From contig CALDPN010000150.1 in NCBI GenBank assembly GCA_937911235.1, forward strand, positions 1 through 14,693: 14,693 bases of DNA, read 5' to 3'. Origin of the DNA: an uncultured Bacteroidales bacterium. GTDB taxonomy: Bacteria > Bacteroidota > Bacteroidia > Bacteroidales > Paludibacteraceae. The notes under the pieces were generated by a model. It was not told the DNA's origin. It saw only the letters and a program-made list of their open reading frames with translations, and did not search any database. Positions 6,505 through 12,870 of this stretch are shown piece by piece. Positions within the stretch are counted from its first letter, which is position 1. Each line of letters begins with the position of its first letter. The translations under genes and the position numbers were made by a program.

Positions 6505-8051
6505 GAAAAATACAGATACTTTGGGCTGATGATGAAATAGAACTTCTAAAGCCTCACGTTATATTTCTTGAAAACAAAGGTTACGAGGTTACTACGGTGA
6601 TTTCTGCTGCTGACGCTATAGACGAATGCAAGCAGAAACATTTCGACGTGGTAATTCTCGACGAAAATATGCCTGGTCTTAGTGGGCTTGAATGTTTGCT
6701 AGAGATTAAGAAAGAAAATCCTTCTATGCCTGTAATTATGATTACAAAAAGCGAGGAGGAAGACATTATGGAACAAGCCATCGGGCAAAAGATTTCAGAC
6801 TATCTTATCAAGCCTGTAAATCCTATGCAGATACTTATGTCGCTAAAGAAGGTGGTGAACTCGCAAGAGATTATTATGGAAAAAACCACAGTAAACTACC
6901 GTGCGGAGTTTATGAGAATTAGCAACGAGATAAGCGACAAACTATCTTCTGATGCTTGGAAAAAACTTTACAAAGACCTTGTTTTTTGGGAAATGGAGCT
7001 AGAGGAAGCAGACGAAAATATGCTTGAAATGCTTCAAATGCAAAAACAAGAAGCCAATGCAGCATTTTCAAAATACATAAAAAATAACTACGAAAAATGG
7101 TTTCAGGGTGACCAAAGCAAACCAGTGATGAGCCCAGATTTGTTTAAAACAAAGGTATTTCCACTTTTAGACAAAGGCGAAAAGGTGTTCTTTGTGCTTA
7201 TAGACAATCTTCGTTTAGACCACTGGAGAGTTATTCAAAAAGAGTTGAGCTCGCTATACGAATTTGAAGAAGATGATTCTTACTTTAGCATTTTGCCAAC
7301 GGCCACTCAATATGCTCGTAATGCCATTTTCTCTGGTCTTATGCCTGAACAAATAAAGAAAATGTATCCAGATCTTTGGGTAGACGAGGAGGAAGATGAG
7401 GGCAAAAACCTAAACGAGGAGTCGCTTATTAGAAATCAGATAGAAAGATTTAGACGTCGTTTTACATTCTCATACAACAAAATAAACACCAATCAGGCTT
7501 GTGAGAAATTCAACGACCAGTTGAGTTCCCTTATGGAAAACGACTTAAATGTGGTGGTGTTCAACTTTGTGGATATGCTCTCTCATGCCCGCACTGAGGT
7601 GAAACTCTTTAGAGAACTTGCTCCAGATGAGGCAGCATATCGTTCGCTTGTGAAATCGTGGTTTAAGCATTCGCCAGCTTCTGAGTTTTTCCGAATGTTA
7701 GCAAAACATAAGGTAAAAGTAATCTTAACCACAGACCATGGTAGTATAAGAGTGAAAAATGCCATTAAGGTGGTGGGCGACAAAAATACCAACGTAAACT
7801 TACGTTACAAACTTGGCAAAAACCTTGCTTACAACAAAAAAGAAGTGTTTGCCATTACAAACCCTTCTTCTATTATGTTGCCTAGTCCAAATATAAGCAC
7901 CAACTATATTTTTGCATCGAACACTGACTTTATAGCATACCCAAACAATTACAATTATTATGTAAGTTACTATAAAGACACCTTCCAACACGGAGGTATT
8001 TCGATGGAAGAGATGGTGATACCAATTATTAAAATGCGTCCAAAATTATGA
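6501..8051 (+). CDS. porX: PorX-type response regulator with PglZ domain (type IX secretion regulation)
   Basis: The 516 residues join a CheY-like receiver (1-120) to a PglZ alkaline-phosphatase-fold domain (about 210-516) through a helical linker. Receiver residues are intact: D10/D11, phospho-acceptor D54 (VILDENMPG), T82 and K104 (LIKPV). The PglZ domain shows metal-site candidates D235 (LIDNLR), T267/T269 (LPTATQYARN), D358 and H362 (VDMLSHAR), D412/H413 (TTDHGS) and H497 (QHGGISMEE). This architecture and length match PorX of Porphyromonas gingivalis, a regulator of type IX secretion acting with the kinase PorY and sigma factor SigP; its PglZ domain is reported to be a zinc-dependent phosphodiesterase on oligonucleotides. 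No kinase gene is in the window. The gene overlaps both neighbours by four bases (ATGA), placing it in the middle of an envelope operon. Cytoplasmic, no membrane segment. Confidence 0.9.
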   Translation: MRKIQILWADDEIELLKPHVIFLENKGYEVTTVISAADAIDECKQKHFDVVILDENMPGLSGLECLLEIKKENPSMPVIMITKSEEEDIMEQAIGQKISDYLIKPVNPMQILMSLKKVVNSQEIIMEKTTVNYRAEFMRISNEISDKLSSDAWKKLYKDLVFWEMELEEADENMLEMLQMQKQEANAAFSKYIKNNYEKWFQGDQSKPVMSPDLFKTKVFPLLDKGEKVFFVLIDNLRLDHWRVIQKELSSLYEFEEDDSYFSILPTATQYARNAIFSGLMPEQIKKMYPDLWVDEEEDEGKNLNEESLIRNQIERFRRRFTFSYNKINTNQACEKFNDQLSSLMENDLNVVVFNFVDMLSHARTEVKLFRELAPDEAAYRSLVKSWFKHSPASEFFRMLAKHKVKVILTTDHGSIRVKNAIKVVGDKNTNVNLRYKLGKNLAYNKKEVFAITNPSSIMLPSPNISTNYIFASNTDFIAYPNNYNYYVSYYKDTFQHGGISMEEMVIPIIKMRPKL

Positions 8052-8941
8052 AAATTCCAAGACTATTAAAACCTAATGATAAGGTAGTGATTCTTTCTCC
8101 ATCTGGCAAAATTGAGGCTCAGTGGGTGGAAGGTTTAAAACAAGTGCTTGAGGAGTATGGGTTGGTAGTGAGCGTGGCAGAGCATACTTTGTGCGAGGCA
8201 GGTAGATTTGCGGGCACCGATGAAGACAGAATTGCAGACCTACAGGCGGCAGTGAGCGACCCTCAAGTGAGGGCTATTTTCTGCTCTCGTGGTGGTTATG
8301 GTCTTGCCAGAATTATTGATAAGATAGATTTTTCTCCGCTTAATGATGACCCTAAATGGGTGGTGGGCTTTAGCGACATCACTGTGCTACACAATGCACT
8401 AAGCCTTGTGGGTGTGGCGTCTATCCACGGCATTATGGCAAAACACATTACCTTGCGTGCCGAAGGACTTGATAATTTAATGGCGATGCTTTTTGGTGAA
8501 AATGTGGGTTACGAGGTGGCATCTCATGAAATGAATAAAGTGGGAGAGGTATCTGGGCAGCTAATCGGTGGCAACCTTTCTGTGCTTTATGGCTTGCGCG
8601 GCACACCGTTCGATTTAGATTACGAGGGTAAAATTTTGTTTATCGAAGACCTAAGCGAAAGACTTTACCACGTGGATAGAATGATTCAAAACCTTCGTCT
8701 TGGTGGAGTGTTTAAGCAAATAAAAGGTCTTGTGGTGGGTCAGTTTACCGACATTGATGAAGATGATAGTTTCCCAGGTGGTGTGTATGGGGTGATAAGT
8801 GAGGCAGTAAAGGATTGTAACATTCCGGTGTGTTTCAACTTTCCTGCAGGACACGTTGACAACAACCATCCACTAATGATGGGCGCTCAGTATAGTTTAA
8901 AAGTAACAAACGAAAACACAATATTAAAATGTTCAAATTAA
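8048..8941 (+). CDS. LD-carboxypeptidase (peptidase family S66)
   Basis: LdcA-like serine peptidase that removes the terminal D-Ala from muropeptide tetrapeptides during murein recycling. The 297 residues fit the family. The catalytic Ser-Glu-His set is visible: S109 in VVGFSDIT, E200 in LFIEDLSE and H269 in FPAGHVDNN. RGGYGLARI (81-89), IHGIM (126-130) and GQLIGGNLSVL (170-180) are family signatures. There is no signal peptide, so a cytoplasmic recycling role is expected. The ATG overlaps the porX stop by four bases, and its last 13 bases overlap the following CPBP gene. In this operon it may tie cell-wall recycling to the expression of porX, which is inference. Confidence 0.92.
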   Translation: MKIPRLLKPNDKVVILSPSGKIEAQWVEGLKQVLEEYGLVVSVAEHTLCEAGRFAGTDEDRIADLQAAVSDPQVRAIFCSRGGYGLARIIDKIDFSPLNDDPKWVVGFSDITVLHNALSLVGVASIHGIMAKHITLRAEGLDNLMAMLFGENVGYEVASHEMNKVGEVSGQLIGGNLSVLYGLRGTPFDLDYEGKILFIEDLSERLYHVDRMIQNLRLGGVFKQIKGLVVGQFTDIDEDDSFPGGVYGVISEAVKDCNIPVCFNFPAGHVDNNHPLMMGAQYSLKVTNENTILKCSN

Positions 8942-9819
8942 AAGGATTTTTTGCCAGTAGTAGCAATTTTGTGAAGTTTCTTGTGGCTTTACTTGTGCCA
9001 CTATTTTTCTTATGTTTTACATCTGCAGTGCTTGCTGTGGTGCTTAAATTTACTGGTGTGGAGGCTACGTCGGTGGGTGCAGAACTTGCCGTGCAATTTG
9101 TATCTTCTATTATCACATTTATCTTGGGTGGAGGTTTGGCTGCATATCTTATATTCGACGAACCAAAAGAAGAATTAAAACTTTCTTCTGCTGGTAAAGG
9201 CAAAAATTATCTTTATGGTATCATTGCACTTCTAGCTATTCAGCCAATAGTGGGAGTGGTAAACGAGTGGAATCAGGCCATTAGTTTGCCAGATTTTCTT
9301 GCACCACTTGAGGCATGGATGCGTGAGGCGGAAAATACTGCAGCAGAGCTTCAAGAAAGATTTCTTGCTGGCACATCATATATGGATTTGCTTGTAAATG
9401 TGGTGGTAATGGCTATTACTCCTGCCATCTGTGAGGAACTACTTTTTAGAGGTGTGCTTCAAAATCATCTTGCAAAATGGTTTAAAAATGTGCACGTGGC
9501 AGTATGGGTGTCTGCCATTATCTTTAGTGCCATCCACTTCCAATTTTACGGATTTTTCCCTCGTATGATATTGGGTGCAGCTCTTGGCTATCTGCTTGTG
9601 TATGGCAAGTCGCTATGGCTGCCAATTGCTGCTCACTGTTTCAACAACTTTATGGCTGTGGTGGCAGCGTGGAGTTTGAATAAGTTTGAAGTGATACAGA
9701 ATGTTGAGGCTGCAACGCCTACCTACACCACATCTGAGGATTACATTTTCCTTATAGGTTGCGTGTTCGTAGTAGGATTATCTTATTATAAGTTGTATTT
9801 TACGAATAAAAACTCCTAA
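8929..9819 (+). CDS. CPBP family intramembrane metalloprotease
   Basis: A 296-residue membrane protein of the CPBP (CAAX protease and bacteriocin-processing, formerly Abi) family. Hydrophobic segments lie at about 16-40, 54-75, 94-110, 152-168, 188-205, 210-226 and 230-250, with one more near the C-terminus. The glutamate-zinc motif EELLFRG (169-175, key residues E169, E170, R174), H203 (SAIHFQFYGFFPR) and H236 with N239/N240 (IAAHCFNN) are all present, so it should be active. Members process prenylated or secreted proteins or give bacteriocin immunity; the substrate here is unknown. The ATG lies inside the end of the upstream gene (13-base overlap), so it is probably translated by coupling. 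It is the last gene of the operon; no hairpin terminator was seen before the next promoter. Confidence 0.88.
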   Translation: MFKLKGFFASSSNFVKFLVALLVPLFFLCFTSAVLAVVLKFTGVEATSVGAELAVQFVSSIITFILGGGLAAYLIFDEPKEELKLSSAGKGKNYLYGIIALLAIQPIVGVVNEWNQAISLPDFLAPLEAWMREAENTAAELQERFLAGTSYMDLLVNVVVMAITPAICEELLFRGVLQNHLAKWFKNVHVAVWVSAIIFSAIHFQFYGFFPRMILGAALGYLLVYGKSLWLPIAAHCFNNFMAVVAAWSLNKFEVIQNVEAATPTYTTSEDYIFLIGCVFVVGLSYYKLYFTNKNS

Positions 9820-9827
9820 CTTATTAC

Positions 9828-9835
9828 TATATTTG
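9828..9835 (+). promoter_or_regulatory. -7 box of the ddl promoter
   Basis: TATATTTG matches TAnnTTTG and is followed by a 25-base A-rich leader up to the ddl ATG at 9861. A clear -33 TTG is not at the expected distance. The box lies just after the end of the CPBP gene, so ddl can be transcribed independently. Confidence 0.55.
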
Positions 9836-9860
9836 CAATAACAAATAAAAATTACATAAC

Positions 9861-10835
9861 ATGAAACACATCGCAATAGTTGCAGGGGGCAACTCTTCAG
9901 AAGTAGGAGTATCACTAAAAAGTGCTCAAGGTATTAAGTCTTTTATCGACGAAACAAAATATAAAACTACTATTGTTACCATTATCGGTGACGAGTGGCT
10001 TGCAAAGGTGTCTGAAAATAAATCATACGCCATAGATAAAAATGATTTCTCATACACCATAGATGGAGAGAAACAAAAATTTGATTTTGCTTATATTACC
10101 ATTCATGGTACACCAGGCGAAAACGGTATTCTTCAAGGTTATTTCGACCTTATCGGTCTTAAATATTCTTGTTGTGGTGTGCTAGCTGCTGCTCTTAGTT
10201 TCAATAAATTTGCTTGCAACCAATATTTAAAGAACTTTGGAGCAAAAGTTGCTAAGTCTATGCTTGTGTCACCAGGTGCTACAGTAAACCCTGCAGAGGT
10301 AGTTGCAAATCTTGGCTTGCCATGTTTTATTAAATCGAATGTGGGCGGAAGTAGTTTTGGTGTAACAAAAGTAAAAGAAGAAGCACAAATACTTCCTGCC
10401 ATAGACAAGGCGTTTGCCGAAGGCGGTGATGTAATTATAGAATCATTCCTAAAAGGCACAGAGATTACTTGCGGTATGTATAAAACACACGAAAAAACAG
10501 TTGTGTTCCCTATCACAGAAGTGGTGCCTGAAAATGAATTCTTCGATACCGACGCAAAATACAATGGTCAAGTGAGTGAGATTACGCCTGCTCGTATTTC
10601 TGACGAACTAACTAAACAAGTACAAGAAGAAACTAAAAAATATTATGATATTTTAGGCTGTAAAGGTATAGTTCGTATCGACTATATCATTACAGAAGAT
10701 GGCGTTCCTCATGTGCTAGAAGCAAACACCACTCCAGGTATGACCCAAACAAGTTTCATTCCTCAACAAGTGCGTGCTGCTGGCATAGACATCAAGGACG
10801 TTATGACAGATATTATTGAAAACAAATTAAATTAA
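9861..10835 (+). CDS. ddl: D-alanine--D-alanine ligase
   Basis: ATP-grasp ligase that joins two D-Ala for the peptidoglycan stem peptide, in the cytoplasm. The 324 residues carry the family signatures: E14 in SSEVGVSL, HGTPGENGILQG (82-93), the ATP-binding lysine K158 in CFIKS, the serine loop GGSSFGV (162-168), and the metal ligands D274 (RIDY), E287 and N289 (LEANTTPGM). Y234 in DAKY corresponds to E. coli DdlB Tyr216, the residue kept in D-Ala-D-Ala ligases and replaced by Phe in Leuconostoc depsipeptide ligase, so a normal D-Ala-D-Ala product is expected rather than a vancomycin-resistance D-Ala-D-Lac product. It is followed after six bases by a polyprenyl synthase gene, so the pair is probably cotranscribed. 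Confidence 0.95.
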   Translation: MKHIAIVAGGNSSEVGVSLKSAQGIKSFIDETKYKTTIVTIIGDEWLAKVSENKSYAIDKNDFSYTIDGEKQKFDFAYITIHGTPGENGILQGYFDLIGLKYSCCGVLAAALSFNKFACNQYLKNFGAKVAKSMLVSPGATVNPAEVVANLGLPCFIKSNVGGSSFGVTKVKEEAQILPAIDKAFAEGGDVIIESFLKGTEITCGMYKTHEKTVVFPITEVVPENEFFDTDAKYNGQVSEITPARISDELTKQVQEETKKYYDILGCKGIVRIDYIITEDGVPHVLEANTTPGMTQTSFIPQQVRAAGIDIKDVMTDIIENKLN

Positions 10836-10841
10836 AACACT

Positions 10842-11822
10842 ATGGAACCAAAGGTTAAAGAGCAAATTGCTTTAATAGAAAATGCTCTATCCAGATTAAA
10901 TTGGAATGACAATCCAAAATCTTTATACGACCCAATAGAATATGTTCTTAGCCTAGGTGGTAAAAGAATAAGACCAGCGCTTTGTACACTAGCATGTGAG
11001 TTTTACTCAGGCGAGGCAGAAAAGGCGATGTCTGCGGCTTTGGGTCTAGAGATTTTCCACAATTTTACACTTTTGCACGATGACATTATGGACAGGGCAG
11101 ACACAAGACGTGGTCAGGCTACAGTGCACAAAAAGTGGAACGACAATGCTGCAATTCTTTCTGGCGATGCTATGCTTATTTGCGCATACCAACACATGTC
11201 GCAAGTAGAAAGTCATCTTTTGAGTAATATAATGATGCTTTTCTCAAAAGTGGCAATGGAAGTTTGTAAAGGTCAACAACTTGATATGTCTTTTGAAACT
11301 AGAGACGATGTTACTGTAGATGAATATATAGAAATGATACGTCTGAAAACAGCAGTGCTACTTGCTACTAGTTTGGAGATTGGTGCTATCATAGGTGGTG
11401 CTCCTGTGTCTGATTCAGACCTGCTATACAACTACGGTATAAACTTAGGTCTTGCATTCCAGCTTCGCGACGACTATTTAGATGCGTTTGGTGACCCAAA
11501 AGAATTTGGTAAGCAAATAGGTGGCGACATTAAGTGCAATAAAAAGACATATTTACTGCTTAATGCGTTAAAAGCAGCAGAAGGTGCAACAGCCGAAAAC
11601 TTGAGAAATTGGATAAGCGCGAGCGAGGTTGCAGACGAGCAAGCAAAGATAAATGCAGTGCTTGATATTTATAAAGAAACAGAGTCGGACAAACGTTGCG
11701 AAGAGGCTATTCAAGATTTCTTTGAAAAATCAGTCGTTTGTGCAAAAAGTTTGCAACTTCCTGAATATAAGAAAGATATACTAATAAATTTGGCATATCA
11801 TCTTATGGGTAGAAAAAAATAA
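10842..11822 (+). CDS. Polyprenyl diphosphate synthase (trans-isoprenyl transferase)
   Basis: All-trans prenyl chain elongase that condenses isopentenyl diphosphate onto an allylic primer. The 326 residues show GGKRIRPAL (39-47), the first aspartate-rich motif DDIMD (80-84) with the downstream RRGQATVHKKW (89-99), and the second motif RDDYLDAFGD (209-218) followed by GKQIGGDIKCNKKTY. F75 stands five residues before the first motif; a bulky residue there often limits chain length, so a short or medium product (farnesyl or geranylgeranyl diphosphate) is possible, but length cannot be assigned. It is cytosolic, lies six bases after ddl, and is closed by a hairpin terminator. Its likely roles are supplying primer for undecaprenyl carriers or the quinone side chain. 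Confidence 0.92.
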   Translation: MEPKVKEQIALIENALSRLNWNDNPKSLYDPIEYVLSLGGKRIRPALCTLACEFYSGEAEKAMSAALGLEIFHNFTLLHDDIMDRADTRRGQATVHKKWNDNAAILSGDAMLICAYQHMSQVESHLLSNIMMLFSKVAMEVCKGQQLDMSFETRDDVTVDEYIEMIRLKTAVLLATSLEIGAIIGGAPVSDSDLLYNYGINLGLAFQLRDDYLDAFGDPKEFGKQIGGDIKCNKKTYLLLNALKAAEGATAENLRNWISASEVADEQAKINAVLDIYKETESDKRCEEAIQDFFEKSVVCAKSLQLPEYKKDILINLAYHLMGRKK

Positions 11823-11837
11823 TTAAAATTTTTGTTG

Positions 11838-11874
11838 AAAAATAGGGGGATTTTCAAAAAATCTCCCTATTTTT
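11838..11874 (+). terminator. Intrinsic terminator after the prenyl synthase gene
   Basis: AAAAATAGGGGGA (11838-11850) pairs with TCTCCCTATTTTT (11862-11874) over 13 positions with a single wobble (G·T), leaving an 11-base loop. The T-run at the end follows a GC-rich core. It ends the ddl operon 15 bases after the stop; the A-rich foot means it may also work on the other strand. Confidence 0.85.
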
Positions 11875-11903
11875 ATGGCGAATATCCTTAAAATCTAAAT
11901 ATT

Positions 11904-12638
11904 ATGCCATACCGTCGCTTGCCAAATACAGATGCAGCGCGCCTTCGTGCTATGAAAGTTGCCAAGGCAAAGTTTGAAGAATTGGGTTCTTCTGCATCTC
12001 CTTTCTCTACAAAAACTATGATAGAGATAAACTCATTTATACCTCAGTTTGAAAGAGCAATTTCTGAGTATAAAATGTCTGTCTCTATGCAGAGTGAAAA
12101 GAGTTCTAAATATCAGCAACTCGTGAGAAATGCAAGAATGTATGTTTCGCATTTTATTCAAGTATTAAATCTTTCTTGTCTTAGAAATGAGATTAAGCCA
12201 GAGAAGAAGCTTATGTACAAACTTCTTCCAGATAACTATACTGTGCCAGATTTGAGTACAGAAGCTCTACTTTTAGAGTGGGGTAAAAATATTATCGACG
12301 GCGAAACAGAGCGTACCATGAGCAGCCCAGGTAGTGCTATCTACAATCCTTCTATCGGTAAAGTTAAAGTTCACTACGAACTATTTGCCGAAGCCTACCA
12401 AGGTAAAAAAGTTTCACAAAAGACCTCTGGCAGATTTTTAGATAATATCCAAAGTCTTCGCACCAAAGCAGACCAAATAATTCTAGACCTTTGGAACCAA
12501 ATCGAAGGTCACTTTGCCGAACTTGGCACCGAGCAAATGCAAGAGCGCTCAAAAGAGTTTGGTATTGTGTATTATTTGCGTCGCAAAGAACGTCAAAAAC
12601 TTGGTTTGCCAGTGTCGGGTATGGACGATGATGAATAA
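11904..12638 (+). CDS. Conserved hypothetical protein, apparently Bacteroidota-specific
   Basis: A 244-residue soluble, probably mostly helical protein that I do not recognise functionally. The N-terminus MPYRRLPNTDAARLRAMKVA looks like a start I associate with Bacteroidota hypothetical proteins. The body is rich in charged residues, with no signal peptide, membrane segment, cysteine pair or nucleotide-binding motif; the helices at about 46-100 and 180-215 could form a bundle. The middle holds the short block TMSSPGSAIYNPSIGKV (133-149), the least helical and possibly functional part. The C-terminus is basic (YYLRRKERQKLG), then acidic (MDDDE). The start ATG at 11904 lies 29 bases after the upstream terminator; no clear TAnnTTTG box was seen, so its promoter is uncertain. 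It precedes gyrB on the same strand but is separated from it by 232 bases with a separate promoter box. Confidence 0.8.
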   Translation: MPYRRLPNTDAARLRAMKVAKAKFEELGSSASPFSTKTMIEINSFIPQFERAISEYKMSVSMQSEKSSKYQQLVRNARMYVSHFIQVLNLSCLRNEIKPEKKLMYKLLPDNYTVPDLSTEALLLEWGKNIIDGETERTMSSPGSAIYNPSIGKVKVHYELFAEAYQGKKVSQKTSGRFLDNIQSLRTKADQIILDLWNQIEGHFAELGTEQMQERSKEFGIVYYLRRKERQKLGLPVSGMDDDE

Positions 12639-12736
12639 AACGCCTAGAACTTCCTCTCTTAAAATGACTCAAAAAAATATCGTTTAGGACTTGTTTTTTG
12701 TTGACTAAAAATAGTAGTTTTCTACTTTATTTTTCT

Positions 12737-12744
12737 TATATTTG
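12737..12744 (+). promoter_or_regulatory. -7 box of the gyrB promoter
   Basis: TATATTTG fits TAnnTTTG. The start of transcription would fall near 12750, giving an mRNA leader of about 120 bases, by far the longest of the predicted leaders here. No good -33 TTG lies 19-21 bases upstream. The last base of the box is the first base of an 8-bp perfect palindrome. Confidence 0.6.
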
Positions 12745-12764
12745 TACCTTACTGCGTAAGGTAC
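12744..12764. promoter_or_regulatory. Perfect palindrome at the gyrB promoter, possible operator
   Basis: GTACCTTA (12744-12751) and TAAGGTAC (12757-12764) are perfect reverse complements around CTGCG. With one bulged C at 12765 the pairing can extend four more bases to 12740-12769. It begins inside the -7 box and covers the probable transcription start, so most of its left arm would not be in the RNA. It is therefore better read as a DNA-level site (protein operator or cruciform) than as an RNA hairpin. Confidence 0.5.
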
Positions 12765-12837
12765 CAAATTTGTCACGACTCGGCAAAACTTAAGTAAACT
12801 TAGTTCTGCTCTCGCTGCTCCAAATTGTGTACGTTGC
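12756..12837 (+). repeat. Long imperfect inverted repeat in the gyrB leader
   Basis: The left arm 12756-12790 pairs imperfectly with the right arm 12802-12837. The best blocks are GCAAAACT (12783-12790) with AGTTCTGC (12802-12809, seven of eight), AATTTG (12767-12772) with CAAATT (12821-12826), and GTAC (12761-12764) with GTAC (12829-12832). The apex carries AGTAAACT (12793-12800), then GTTCT (12803-12807), the same words in the same order as in the element after recQ. It lies wholly within the predicted 5' leader of gyrB. Confidence 0.6.
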
Positions 12838-12870
12838 GTAAAATTAGGTTAGAATATAATAAATAAAAAT

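Noticed and set aside
6501..8051. PglZ domain as evidence of a BREX phage-defence system
   Set aside because: The receiver-PglZ fusion and length are those of PorX, and no BREX partner (BrxC, PglX, BrxL) is present.
8929..9819. CPBP (Abi) protein as part of an abortive-infection or bacteriocin system
   Set aside because: No bacteriocin precursor, toxin or other defence gene is nearby, and its overlap with the wall-recycling gene points to a housekeeping envelope role.
10486..10563. Ddl as a possible D-Ala-D-Lac (vancomycin-resistance type) ligase because of the FF in NEFFDTDAKY
   Set aside because: The residue that matters is the Tyr in DAKY (Y234), which is kept, so an ordinary D-Ala-D-Ala ligase is the better reading.
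10139..10564. 141-codon open frame antisense to ddl
   Set aside because: It mirrors an intact Ddl coding frame and has no independent features.
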